This document shows, in pieces, positions 10,482-20,551 of a DNA stretch of 38,997 bases. Origin of the DNA: an uncultured Clostridium sp. GTDB lineage: Bacteria; Bacillota; Clostridia; TANB77; CAG-508. The translations under genes were made by a program, and so were the position numbers. A model generated the notes under the pieces. That model was not told where the DNA came from and ran no database searches. It was given only the letters and a program-made list of their open reading frames with translations. The stretch is taken from NCBI GenBank assembly GCA_947573555.1, contig CANPFO010000010.1, positions 1 through 38,997 of the forward strand, written 5' to 3'. Positions within the stretch are counted from its first letter, which is position 1. Each line of letters begins with the position of its first letter.

Positions 10482-12173
10482 TTAAAAATATTTAAAAAAC
10501 GGTAACATTTGAATTTTAAAGGGTTTTAGAATTTTGTTACCATCAGTTAAAAAAGTAAGAGCAGTGAAGGTTTCTAGTTCTTGTGTAAAAAAATTTGTAT
10601 CATAAATATAATCTTTTTGAAAATAAGAGTTATAAGATTCAGAAATGTTTGAATTTATAGAATTTAAACTGTTAGTAATATAATTAAAAGAAGTTTCTTT
10701 AGCATTTTCTGAGATTGTTTTGGAAAATTTTTCCTTATCCTCTTTCCCTAGTTGTTTCTGCGCTTCTTCTATAGTAAATATATCATCTGTTCGAAACCAA
10801 ATTTTATTAATTAAGTTCTGAATAATTACTTTTACAGTACTTTCATCTTTTAAAGCATTTTTTAAAGATGAATAACTTTGAGTACTAACAATGTTTATAC
10901 ACTTTGACTCTCTACTTAAAGAGAAGAATTCACCATCTGTTTTTGTACAATATTTGTCATATTCATCACATATAAATGCTGTTTTTTTAGATATATTTTT
11001 AGATATAGAAGATAATATTTCTGTTTGAAAATCTAATTTTAAATATGTAGCTATTATTTTAGAAAGCATATCATATTCGGCGATATTCATGTTAAGAACA
11101 ACAATTTTGCCAAATTTAATTACATCCTCAAAACCCAAAAAATTAAGTTTTTCTTTAGGGGCAGAAAAGGTAGAATAAATATCATAATCTGACATAAAAG
11201 TATTTGTAATTCTAGTTATTTCTGAAATTAAAATTGATTTTGTTCTTGAATCCAAATTTTCAAATTCCTTTTGGAAAAAATTTAAAGATTCATTTAAATC
11301 ATATACTTGTTTATAATTTAATTTAGATTTTATAAATAAATCTTTTAATATTTTTATTTTATCATTATAATAATTAGGAATAGTTATTAATTTATGAATT
11401 TCAGAAAATGTTACATAGTTATTATTATATAATCTACAAAGTTTTATTGCCTCACATAATATTTGTTCTGCTTTGTCTAACCAATAAGACTCAGAATTAT
11501 TTTCTGAAAATAAAGTTAAAATTGTTTTTAATCTATTAGCTAATACTATAGGTTTTAAATTAGGTTTATGTAGAGGATTATAAAAAGTTTTTGAATTTAA
11601 ATCAACTATAATTAAATCTTTTTCTAAATTATATAATTTTGCATATTCTAAAACTTTTTTATAATAATTTCCTTTTACATCTAGAATAAGCATTCCTATT
11701 TTATCATTTATATTTTTACTGTTATATTCTAACAATTGCTTTGTAAATGGATACATAGCTGATGAAGTTTTTCCAGAGCCAATTGTTCCAGTTATTAAAA
11801 AGTTTTGATATAATCCTTTTTCAGAAATAAATATATTTTCACCTGTTTTTATATTTTTTCCTATTAATAAATTTAAATTAGTAAATTCTTTTTTTGTAGG
11901 TCTATTTTTATTTATTTTTTTTGAAAGATATTTAGAAAAAAATTTATTAAATAAAAAATTAAAAAAAATAAAATTAGAAAAAATATAAGTAAAAATAAAA
12001 ATAATTTTTATATATTTCCAAAGATCTGGATTTTTTGAACAAATATCAAATGGATGTAAACCATAATTTATTATAATTTCATTAGAAAAATAAATAGGAA
12101 AAAAAATAAAAAAACAAAATAAACTAGAAAAAAATAAAAAAATAAAACAAAAAATAATTTTATATTTTAATAT
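10482..12173 (-). CDS. virD4: VirD4/TraG-type coupling ATPase; true N-terminus upstream of the first ATG, probable ATA start
   Basis: Frame stays open upstream of 11756 and encodes two hydrophobic segments, then ISEKGLYQNFLITGTIGSGKTSSAMYPFTKQ (Walker A). No ATG/GTG/TTG precedes Walker A in frame; aaggagg SD at 12181-12187 lies 7 nt from an in-frame ata. Confidence 0.75.
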   Translation of the reverse strand: MLKYKIIFCFIFLFFSSLFCFFIFFPIYFSNEIIINYGLHPFDICSKNPDLWKYIKIIFIFTYIFSNFIFFNFLFNKFFSKYLSKKINKNRPTKKEFTNLNLLIGKNIKTGENIFISEKGLYQNFLITGTIGSGKTSSAMYPFTKQLLEYNSKNINDKIGMLILDVKGNYYKKVLEYAKLYNLEKDLIIVDLNSKTFYNPLHKPNLKPIVLANRLKTILTLFSENNSESYWLDKAEQILCEAIKLCRLYNNNYVTFSEIHKLITIPNYYNDKIKILKDLFIKSKLNYKQVYDLNESLNFFQKEFENLDSRTKSILISEITRITNTFMSDYDIYSTFSAPKEKLNFLGFEDVIKFGKIVVLNMNIAEYDMLSKIIATYLKLDFQTEILSSISKNISKKTAFICDEYDKYCTKTDGEFFSLSRESKCINIVSTQSYSSLKNALKDESTVKVIIQNLINKIWFRTDDIFTIEEAQKQLGKEDKEKFSKTISENAKETSFNYITNSLNSINSNISESYNSYFQKDYIYDTNFFTQELETFTALTFLTDGNKILKPFKIQMLPFFKYF

Positions 12174-12436
12174 TAAAATCCCTCCTTCTTAATTTTTAAT
12201 TTTGAACCTTGACGAGTGTGTAAGATTTTTACTTCGAAAAAAGTATAAAATGAATATAATGTTATAAAAAGATTAATAATAAATATGATAAAAAATAAAT
12301 CAATAAGTTTAAAAATAAAATCACCGCCTTACTGAATACTTAATATATAATATTTTTTTAGATTTGTCTATACTTTTTTTAAAAAATATGATAAAATATA
12401 ACAAAGTTCGTTTGAACTAATTTAAGGAGGTTTAAT

Positions 12437-12622
12437 ATGGAAATTAATAAAAATACAACAATAGGTGAAATATTAGAAAAGGCACCAGAAAAAGTTGATA
12501 TATTACTAGAAATAGGAATGCATTGCTTAGGTTGTCCTGCATCACAAATGGAAACATTAGAAGAAGCTTGTGATGTACATGGAATAGATGTTGAAGAAGT
12601 AATTGCAAAATTAAATGCTTAA
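12437..12622 (+). CDS. DUF1858 domain protein
   Basis: TIGEILEKAPEKVDILLEIGMHCLGCPASQMETLEEACDVHGID; SD aaggagg. Confidence 0.88.
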   Translation: MEINKNTTIGEILEKAPEKVDILLEIGMHCLGCPASQMETLEEACDVHGIDVEEVIAKLNA

Positions 12623-12894
12623 TTGAAAATATTTAAAAATTATTAAAGATTAAAACAAATTTGAAAAATGTTGATAAATTAATATGTTTTTAGATGAAAA
12701 CTCAATTGTAAATCTTAATATATTTTAAATAATTAATATTAATATATCAACATTTTAAAATGTATTACAAAAAAGTTTATACATTAACAAAAATTTGACA
12801 AAAAAATGAAAAAAATTTTATAAATGTATTGACAAATAAAAAAATATATAGTATTATATAAAAGCGTTATGAGTTAACGCAAAAATTTGGTGAT

Positions 12895-12970
12895 GAGCTA
12901 TTAGCTCAGTAGGTAGAGCACTTGACTTTTAATCAAGTTGTCCCGCGTTCGAATCGCGGATAGCTCACCA
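12895..12970 (+). tRNA. tRNA-Lys(TTT)
   Basis: Cloverleaf: acceptor GAGCTAT/ATAGCTC, anticodon arm CTTGA-CTTTTAA-TCAAG, encoded CCA. Confidence 0.96.
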
Positions 12971-13016
12971 AAAGAACTAAATAATAAAAAGATTATTTAG
13001 TTCTTTATATATATAT

Positions 13017-13091
13017 GGCCCCTTGGTCAAGCGGTTAAGACATCGCCCTTTCACGGCGGAGACATGGGTTCGATTCCCGTAGGGGTCACCA
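13017..13091 (+). tRNA. tRNA-Glu(TTC)
   Basis: GGCCCCT...CGCCCTTTCACGGCG...AGGGGTC-ACCA. Confidence 0.95.
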
Positions 13092-13096
13092 AGCTT

Positions 13097-13173
13097 GCCA
13101 CTTTAGCTCAGTTGGCCAGAGCACCGCACTTGTAATGCGGGGGTCCTCAGTTCGAATCTGAGAAGTGGCTCCA
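13097..13173 (+). tRNA. tRNA-Thr(TGT)
   Basis: GCCACTT...CCGCACTTGTAATGCGG...AAGTGGC-TCCA. Confidence 0.95.
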
Positions 13174-13177
13174 TAAT

Positions 13178-13222
13178 TGTCAGTAGTTTTGCAATAAGCT
13201 TAATTACTGGCTTTTTTATTTT
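13178..13222 (+). terminator. Rho-independent terminator of the tRNA cluster
   Basis: gtcagtagttttgcaataagcttaattactggcttttttatttt hairpin plus T tract. Confidence 0.6.
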
Positions 13223-13259
13223 AAAAAATGAAATATTGTTTCTTATTAATTTGTAAGGT

Positions 13260-13560
13260 ATATAGCTAAATTTCTACAATATTAGAAATGGATTCATTTA
13301 AGATTTCAGCAACTACTTTATCTAATATTCTATATTGATTAATATCTATTTCTAAATTATTTGATAAAATATTAAAATTTCCAAATTTTTCATTGCTTAT
13401 GTAATTGGTAATAAAAAATCCATTTTAATAAATAACTTCCATATCCTTTTGAACGAATTTCTTCATTTACAGCCAAATATAGTATAAAAATCATATCTTT
13501 GTAATGAATCAAATATATAATTCCCAATACTATTATTTTTCAAACTATTTGTGTTATTAT
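13260..13560 (-). pseudogene. decayed GNAT-family acetyltransferase
   Basis: Minus-strand fragment VLGIIYLIHYKDMIFILYLAVNEEIRSKGYGSYLLKWIFYYQLHKQ* has the GNAT motif A signature; rest truncated or out of frame. Confidence 0.6.
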
Positions 13561-13694
13561 GTTTTCTCTTAAAACTGTTGAAAAATAATAGAAAATTGTA
13601 TATAATATTAAATAATTATAAATGTAGTCATTATAATTAAATTGTTGACCAAAGCACCACATTACAAGTGTGAGGTTTCAGTAGGAGAATATAA

Positions 13695-14424
13695 ATGGAT
13701 AAAATAGTAATAGTAACAGGTGCATCTAGAGGTATTGGTAGGGAAATAGCAAAACAATTAGCTATAAAACGGATATAAAATAATAGCCAATTATAATAAA
13801 TCTGAGAAAGATATACTAGAGCTAGAAAAAGAATTAAAAGGAAAAAATATAAATATAGACATATTCAAAGCAGATGTATCTAAAAGAGAAGAAGCAGAAA
13901 AATTTATAGAATATGTAATAAAAAAATACAAAAAAGTAGATGTATTAATAAATAATGCAGGAATATCACAATTTAAAGAATTTACTCAAATTACAGATGA
14001 AGACTGGCAAAATATAATAAATGTAAACTTAAATTCGGTATTTTATATGTCACAAGAAGTATGCAGAAATATGATACATAATAAAAATGGTTGTATAATT
14101 AATATTTCTTCAATATGGGGATTAGTAGGAGCATCATGCGAAGTGCATTATAGTGTAAGTAAAGCTGGAATTGATGCAATGACAAAATCATTATCTAAAG
14201 AACTAGGTCCATCAAATATAAGAGTAAATTCAATAGCACCAGGAATTATTAATACAGATATGAATAAAAATTTAACAAGAGAAGACATAGAAAATATAAA
14301 ACAAGAGATACCTCTTGAAAGAATAGGAGAAGCAATAGATATAGAAAAGTGTATAGAATGGTTGATAGAAGATAAATATACTACAGGTCAAGTAATATCA
14401 ATTAATGGAGGATGGGTAATATAA
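13695..14424 (+). CDS. fabG: 3-oxoacyl-ACP reductase-like SDR; continuous via +1 shift at CGG 13770-13772
   Basis: MDKIVIVTGASRGIGREIAKQLAIK-CGG-ATA-TAA in frame 0. Skipping c13770 gives GYKIIANYNKSEKDILELEKELKGKNINIDIFKADVSKREEAEKFI...VDVLINNAGISQ...YSVSKAGIDAMTKSLSKEL...RVNSIAPG. Confidence 0.9.
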
Positions 14425-14453
14425 AAAAAGCATATTTTTAATATGCTTTTTAA
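14425..14453. terminator. bidirectional terminator
   Basis: aaaaaagcatatttttaatatgctttttaa hairpin between convergent genes. Confidence 0.7.
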
Positions 14454-14917
14454 TTTTCACTTAATCTTCTTTTATAATTTCCAGAAAGTATTTTTGGAAA
14501 ATAAGTTATTAATTTATAAACTGCTAATCTGATTTTTTTACTCCACAAATAAGATCTTCTTAATTTTCTAGCAGAACCTAAAGATAAAGGTTCATCTTCT
14601 AAAACTATTAATTCAGTTTGCTTTTTCTCTATATCAAAAATATAATTATTACAATTATTATTATCCCATTCGTTATTATTATTTTTAAAACAGAAGTTAA
14701 AAGTTTCACCTTCTCCAATATGTATTTCAGATTGAAAGCCAAGTTCTGTTCTTTCCATTTTTATTTCGTTTATATTATCCCAATTAATTCCAAAACCATA
14801 ATGAATAAAAACTTCTTCAGAATTGTCCTGAAAAAATTTACCTGTATAAGATATTTTAACATCACTATTTTCAACTAATTTGTCAGTATTAAAAAATATG
14901 TTTTTAACTAGTTCCAT
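14450..14917 (-). CDS. hypothetical protein with CBM53-like starch-binding domain
   Basis: DVKISYTGKFFQDNSEEVFIHYGFGINWDNINEIKMERTELGFQSEIHIGEGETFNFCFKNNNNEWDNNNCNNYIF. Confidence 0.55.
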   Translation of the reverse strand: MELVKNIFFNTDKLVENSDVKISYTGKFFQDNSEEVFIHYGFGINWDNINEIKMERTELGFQSEIHIGEGETFNFCFKNNNNEWDNNNCNNYIFDIEKKQTELIVLEDEPLSLGSARKLRRSYLWSKKIRLAVYKLITYFPKILSGNYKRRLSEN

Positions 14918-15107
14918 TTAAACTCTCTCCTTATTTATCTTTTGCTACAAACATTATAATATTAAATTAAATATAGTTCAAGTATTTTTTGTAAAATTTT
15001 TAGAAAAATTGTAATTTTTGGTAATATTATAAATTAAAAATATCTCAGTAATACTGCAATTAAAGAATGTAATTAGAAAAAATAACATATTCTTATATAT
15101 ATAATTT

Positions 15108-15556
15108 GAGTTTTGGTATTTTTTTACAATGAGTTTCTTGGAATTCTTCATAATAGTACCTAAAATTAATAAAGATTGCTTGATTGGAATGAAAAATAGA
15201 AGTTGTAAAATAAAAAAATAAGTAACGTTCACGGGAAAAAATTATTAATGTATCTTTTTCAAAAACTTTTCGGCTCAATACATAAATCAAAAACTTCTAA
15301 AATTAGTTTATGGCACCCTTCCATTTCGCTACGCTCATGAACTCTTTCCATAAACTAATTAAGAAGTTTTAAATTTATTCCAGTCACATTCAAAGTTTTA
15401 TCAAAAGATACATTAATAATTTTTTAACCTAAGTGAAAAATGCTTATTTTTTTATACTACAACTTCTTTTTGAATAGAATGAACAAAATCTTTATTAATT
15501 TTAGGTACTATTATGAAGAATTCCAAGAAACACATTGTAAAAAAATACCGAAACTT
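15108..15556. mobile_element. MITE family B copy 1, about 450 bp with about 60 bp terminal inverted repeats
   Basis: ttttggtatttttttacaatgagtttcttggaattcttcataatagtacctaaaattaataaagatt at left is the reverse complement of the right end; nearly identical copy at 23235-23672; nested inner inverted repeat. Confidence 0.9.
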
Positions 15557-15634
15557 AAATATATATAAATATTGTAAAAAGAAAAATAATATGTTAGTAT
15601 TAAAGTAGAGCATATAAAAGGAGAGATAGTAAAT

Positions 15635-17518
15635 ATGAATAAAGAGAATATTAAGTGGGATGAATTAGAAAATAAGATAATGGACAAAAACGTTGAACAA
15701 AATGAACAAGATGAAAGTATAATAGAAGAACAAAATGATGGAGAGATAGAAATTCAAAATGATGGTAAAAAAAGAAAAGCTATTATTTCTATAATTATAA
15801 TAAGTATTATAGTAGGAGTATTTATTATATTTTCAACAATTTTTGCAATTATAAATATAAAAAATGATAATATTGTAAATGGAGTTAAAATTCAAGGAAT
15901 AGATGTTTCAGGGCTATCAAGAGATGAGGCAAAATCAAAAATAGAACAAATATATAATGATAAGAAACAAAAAGAAATTGTGTTAGAATATAAAGAATAT
16001 AATCAAGTAATTACTCCTGAATTAGTAGAAGTTAATTATAACATAGAAAAATCAGTTGAAAAAGCACTATCAATAGGGAAAGATAGCAATATAATTACCA
16101 ATAATTACAATATTTTATTTGCTATGATGGGAAAAAAGAATATAGACATAAATGTAACTTTAAATGAGGAACTAACAAATAAAGCGATACAAGATATACA
16201 AACTAATTTACCAGAAGCAGTTATAGAACCATCATACTATATTGAGAATGATAATTTAATAATAACAAAAGGAAAACAAGGGATACAAGTAGAACAAGAA
16301 AAATTGATAGCGAAATTAAAGGAAAATTTTAAAAAAACTAATGAAAATCAAGAACATATAGAGTTACCAGTAATTAATAAGGAACCAAGTGAAATAAATA
16401 TAGAAAAAATATATGAAGAAGTACATAAAGAAGTTAAAGATGCATATTTTACAAAAGACCCATTTACAATACATCCAGAAGTAGAAGGTATAGATTTTAA
16501 TCTAGAAGAAGCTAAAAAGATATTAGAGGAAGATAAAGAAAAATATGAAATAAAATTAACAATAACAAAGCCAAAAGTTACTACATCACAAATAGGAACA
16601 GAAGCATTTCCAAACTTATTAGCAACATATTCAACAAGATATGATGGTGGAGATGTAAGTAGAACTACAAATCTTAGAATTGCTTGCCAAAAAATTAATG
16701 ATAAAGTTATACTACCAGGAGAAACATTTTCTTATAATAAAGCATTAGGAGAAAGAACTGTTGCTGCAGGATATAAAAATGCTAAAGTATATGAAAATGG
16801 CAGAGTTGTAGACGGTATTGGTGGAGGTATATGCCAAATATCATCAACATTATATAATTCAGTTTTAAAATCAAATTTAGAAATAGTGGAGAGAAGAAAT
16901 CACATGTTTGTAACATCATATACTCCAGCAGGAACAGACGCAACAGTTGTTTATGGTGCAATAGACTTTAAATTTAAAAATACAAGAAAGAATGCTGTAA
17001 AGATAAAAGCAAGTTGTTCTAATGGTATAGCAACAGTTTCAATTTACGGAATTAAGGAAGAGACAGAATACAATATTACATTAGATACGAAAACTATTTC
17101 AACAATACCATATACTACAAAATATGAAAATGATAGTACACTAGTTTCTGGAAAAGAGAAAGTTATTCAAAATGGAGCTAATGGACGTGTAACTGAAACT
17201 TATATAATTAAAAGCTTAAATGGTAAAGTAGTATCAACTAAATTATTATCAAGAGATACTTATAGTGCAATGCAAAAAATCATATTAAAAGGAACAAAGG
17301 GAGCAAATACTAATACAAATGTAAATAATAATACAGGAAACAATAATAATTCAAATACAAATACAAATCCTGATACTAACACAAATACTAATAATACTCC
17401 TTCAACTGGTTCTGGAGACGTAGATAGTGAAAATGAGAATACAAACAAACCAGTAGATAATCAACAAAGCGGAACTGTAAAACCAGAAGATGATACTGAA
17501 AAATCAAATATAATATAA
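15635..17518 (+). CDS. VanW family protein (peptidoglycan-binding-4, VanW, G5-like)
   Basis: NGVKIQGIDVSGLSRDEAKSKI, NLRIACQKINDKVILPGETFSYNKALGERTVAAGYKNAKVYENGRVVDGIGGGICQISSTLYNSVLKSNLEIVERRNHMF. Confidence 0.92.
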   Translation: MNKENIKWDELENKIMDKNVEQNEQDESIIEEQNDGEIEIQNDGKKRKAIISIIIISIIVGVFIIFSTIFAIINIKNDNIVNGVKIQGIDVSGLSRDEAKSKIEQIYNDKKQKEIVLEYKEYNQVITPELVEVNYNIEKSVEKALSIGKDSNIITNNYNILFAMMGKKNIDINVTLNEELTNKAIQDIQTNLPEAVIEPSYYIENDNLIITKGKQGIQVEQEKLIAKLKENFKKTNENQEHIELPVINKEPSEINIEKIYEEVHKEVKDAYFTKDPFTIHPEVEGIDFNLEEAKKILEEDKEKYEIKLTITKPKVTTSQIGTEAFPNLLATYSTRYDGGDVSRTTNLRIACQKINDKVILPGETFSYNKALGERTVAAGYKNAKVYENGRVVDGIGGGICQISSTLYNSVLKSNLEIVERRNHMFVTSYTPAGTDATVVYGAIDFKFKNTRKNAVKIKASCSNGIATVSIYGIKEETEYNITLDTKTISTIPYTTKYENDSTLVSGKEKVIQNGANGRVTETYIIKSLNGKVVSTKLLSRDTYSAMQKIILKGTKGANTNTNVNNNTGNNNNSNTNTNPDTNTNTNNTPSTGSGDVDSENENTNKPVDNQQSGTVKPEDDTEKSNII

Positions 17519-17528
17519 TAGAATAAAA

Positions 17529-17570
17529 ATAAGCCTCAACCTTTAACAAGTTGAGGCTATTTCTTTTTAA
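17529..17570 (+). terminator. Rho-independent terminator after vanW-like gene
   Basis: agcctcaacctttaacaagttgaggctatttcttttt. Confidence 0.85.
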
Positions 17571-17579
17571 TTTTTATAT

Positions 17580-17655
17580 TGGTGCATCATCTCGGTTTCG
17601 AACCGAGGACCTTCAGATTAAGAGTCTGCTGCTCTACCAGCTGAGCTAATGATGC
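17580..17655 (-). tRNA. tRNA-Lys(CTT)
   Basis: Reverse complement GCATCATTAGCTCAGCTGGTAGAGCAGCAGACTCTTAATCTGAAGGTCCTCGGTTCGAAACCGAGATGATGCACCA. Confidence 0.93.
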
Positions 17656-17788
17656 ATATATATAAAATAAAAATTAATACAAAACTATTATAGTACCAAA
17701 AAACTAAAATGTCAAGAATAAATTTATTGACATTATATAAATAAAAAGTTAAAATAATAAGAATAATAATAAAAGGTGGGTGGGAAAA

Positions 17789-18739
17789 ATGTTAAAAATT
17801 TTTAATACAAATTTAGAAACAAACAAAATCGAAGAAACCAAAGAATTCAAAAAGGGAAGTTGGATAAGCCTGGTAAGCCCATCGGAAGCGGAAATTAAAA
17901 AAGTATGTGAAAATTTAAATATACAAGAAGACTTTATAAGAGATGCATTAGATTTTGAAGAAAAAGCTAGAATAGATAAAGAAGAAGATGATGGAACAAT
18001 ATTATTTGTAGTTGATGTGCCAATAATAGAAAAAAATGAAGAAAATGATGTATATACAACAATGCCATTAGGAATGATTGTTGTTAGAGATGATTTTTTC
18101 ATAACAGTATCATTAAGAAAAAACAAAATAATAGAAGACTTTGAGAATGGAAAAATAAAAGATTTTCAAACATATAAGAAATCAAAATTAATATTTCAAA
18201 TATTATATTTAAATTCATCATATTATTTATCATATTTAAAACAAATAAATAAAGAAACTGAAATAGCAGAATACATATTAAAAAATTCTATGAAAAATAA
18301 AGAATTATTAAAATTATTGAGTTTAGAAAAAAGTTTGGTTTATTTTACAACATCATTAAAATCAAATGAACTTATAATGGAAAAGACTATGAGAGGTAAA
18401 ATAATTAAATTATATGAAGAAGATGAAGAAATATTAGAAGATGCAATTACAGAAAACAAACAATCAATAGAAATGGCAAAAATATATAGTGATATCTTGA
18501 ATGGAACGATGGATGCATATGCTTCAATAATATCAAATAATTTAAATGGAGTAATGAAGTTTCTAACATCAATAACAATTGTATTAGCAGTGCCAACAAT
18601 GATATCAAGCTTTTGGGGAATGAATGTTACTCTACCATTACAAAATAATAGATTTGGATTTCCAATAATGTTAGTGATATCTATTGTTTTAACATTACTT
18701 GTTACTTGGTGGCTAAAAAAGAAACAAATGCTTGATTAA
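17789..18739 (+). CDS. corA: CorA-type magnesium/cobalt transporter
   Basis: C-terminal TMs with SSFWGMNVTLPLQ (GMN motif); ATG at 17789 after aaaggtggg. Confidence 0.92.
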   Translation: MLKIFNTNLETNKIEETKEFKKGSWISLVSPSEAEIKKVCENLNIQEDFIRDALDFEEKARIDKEEDDGTILFVVDVPIIEKNEENDVYTTMPLGMIVVRDDFFITVSLRKNKIIEDFENGKIKDFQTYKKSKLIFQILYLNSSYYLSYLKQINKETEIAEYILKNSMKNKELLKLLSLEKSLVYFTTSLKSNELIMEKTMRGKIIKLYEEDEEILEDAITENKQSIEMAKIYSDILNGTMDAYASIISNNLNGVMKFLTSITIVLAVPTMISSFWGMNVTLPLQNNRFGFPIMLVISIVLTLLVTWWLKKKQMLD

Positions 18740-18747
18740 TGTATTAT

Positions 18748-18802
18748 ATAAAAAATATATTTAATATTTGCAAAACTAGCAAAATATTAAATATATTTTT
18801 TT
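18748..18802. terminator. bidirectional terminator
   Basis: aaaaaatatatttaatatttgcaaaactagcaaaatattaaatatatttttt. Confidence 0.75.
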
Positions 18803-18813
18803 ACTAAATAATT

Positions 18814-20127
18814 TTATTTTATTTCTTCTCCTAAAATGCTTTTGATTTTTGATAATTGAACCTTTAAATTATTATAAGTAGAAGCAGAAATTGAAGTGTC
18901 TATACCAGATTCATAATTTAAAATTGTTTTTTCGATATCTAAAATTTTAAATTTATGTCTTGAAGCATTTGAGTTTTTATACATATATATTGGAGTGTAT
19001 TGGACAGTGTTTATAGAAATTTTGCCATCAGGATTTTTAGTAATATTTAGATTTAATATTGCCGAATCTCTAGTTATTTCATCTCTTTGGTCAGCTGTAA
19101 AATTTCCTAAAGCATATACAACAAAAACATCTTTTATAGTTCCATCTTCTAATGTAATGGTCCTTTTTTCCATAGGTTCTAAAACATGAGGATGATTTCC
19201 TAATATAATATCTACGCCATTTTCAAAAAGAAAATTAGCCAAATTTTTTTGCTCATCATTTGCAGTAGTTCTATATTCTGTTCCCCAGTGCATACAAGCT
19301 ACAATCATATCAACATTAAGTTGTTTTGCTTCTAAAATATCTTTTTTAATTAAATCTTTATCAATTAAATTAACGCAATATTCTTTTCCAGAAGGAAGAG
19401 GAATTCCATTAGTTCCATATGTATAATTTATAAAAGCTATATTTACTCCTTTAACATTTTTTACTAAAATTTTATCTCTATCTTCACCAGTTTTATAGGT
19501 ACCTAAGTGTGAAATATCAGCATTATCGAAAACATCAATAGTTCTACAAAGACCAGTATATCCGTAATCTAAAGCATGATTTCCAGCTAAAGAAATAACA
19601 TCAACACCAATTTTTTTCAAAGCAGTTGCTAAACTATCAGGAGTATTAAATGTTGGATAATTACTATAACCTCTTTCTGCACCAGCAAATGTTGTTTCTA
19701 AGCTTCCTATTGTTATGTCAGCAGTTTTTGTATAGTATTTTATATCTTCATAAACATAAGAAAAATCATATTGATTTGTATTACTATCATATGCATCCCA
19801 ATATTGAGTATTATGGCATAAAGTATCTCCAATTGCGGCTAAATTAAATGTAATGGGCAAGTTATCATCTTCAACAGAACTTTGTGATAATGAGTTATTA
19901 TTTATGCTATTAATAATGTTATTTTCACTATTGATAGTTTGATTAATGTAATTATTTAAAAGTTCATTTTTGGATAAAATTATGTTATTACCATTTAAAT
20001 AATAATTTTTTGTTATAAAAATTATTAAAATAAGTAAAATAAATATGAATAAAATTAAAAATATTTTTTGTAAATTAATTTTATTTTTTTTATTTAAATT
20101 AGTTTTTCTTCTACTATTTCTTCTCAT
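18814..20127 (-). CDS. CapA-family (PGA_cap) metallophosphatase-like protein
   Basis: AAIGDTLCHNTQYWD, GSLETTFAG, LAGNHALDYGYTG, ACMHWGTEY, IILGNHPHVLEPME. Confidence 0.9.
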   Translation of the reverse strand: MRRNSRRKTNLNKKNKINLQKIFLILFIFILLILIIFITKNYYLNGNNIILSKNELLNNYINQTINSENNIINSINNNSLSQSSVEDDNLPITFNLAAIGDTLCHNTQYWDAYDSNTNQYDFSYVYEDIKYYTKTADITIGSLETTFAGAERGYSNYPTFNTPDSLATALKKIGVDVISLAGNHALDYGYTGLCRTIDVFDNADISHLGTYKTGEDRDKILVKNVKGVNIAFINYTYGTNGIPLPSGKEYCVNLIDKDLIKKDILEAKQLNVDMIVACMHWGTEYRTTANDEQKNLANFLFENGVDIILGNHPHVLEPMEKRTITLEDGTIKDVFVVYALGNFTADQRDEITRDSAILNLNITKNPDGKISINTVQYTPIYMYKNSNASRHKFKILDIEKTILNYESGIDTSISASTYNNLKVQLSKIKSILGEEIK

Positions 20128-20247
20128 ATTATATCTCCTAATTCTATATTCTGATATCAAAATTATCATAAAATAAAAAATTTTTCAAGAAAATGAATAA
20201 ATAAAAAAATGAAAGCATATAATAGTAACAAAATGGAGGAAAGATAA

Positions 20248-20436
20248 ATGAAAATAGTGGACAAGATAGCACTAGTATTAATAATAATTGGTGCAATAAA
20301 CTGGGGACTAGTAGGAATATTTAACTTTAACTTAGTAGATAGCATATTTGGAACAATGAGTGTTGTTTCTAGAATTATATATGCATTGGTCGGAATATCT
20401 GGACTATGGGGAATCAAATTATTATTTGATGACTAA
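20248..20436 (+). CDS. DUF378 small membrane protein
   Basis: KIVDKIALVLIIIGAINWGLVGIFNFNLVDSIFG. Confidence 0.9.
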   Translation: MKIVDKIALVLIIIGAINWGLVGIFNFNLVDSIFGTMSVVSRIIYALVGISGLWGIKLLFDD

Positions 20437-20551
20437 TCATATAGTGACACAACATTGTTAAGTTATAATAAATGATAATTATATTAATATATAATTATCA
20501 TTTATTTTATATTACTTGAAAGATAAAGAAAAATGAGGTATAATATCAAAA

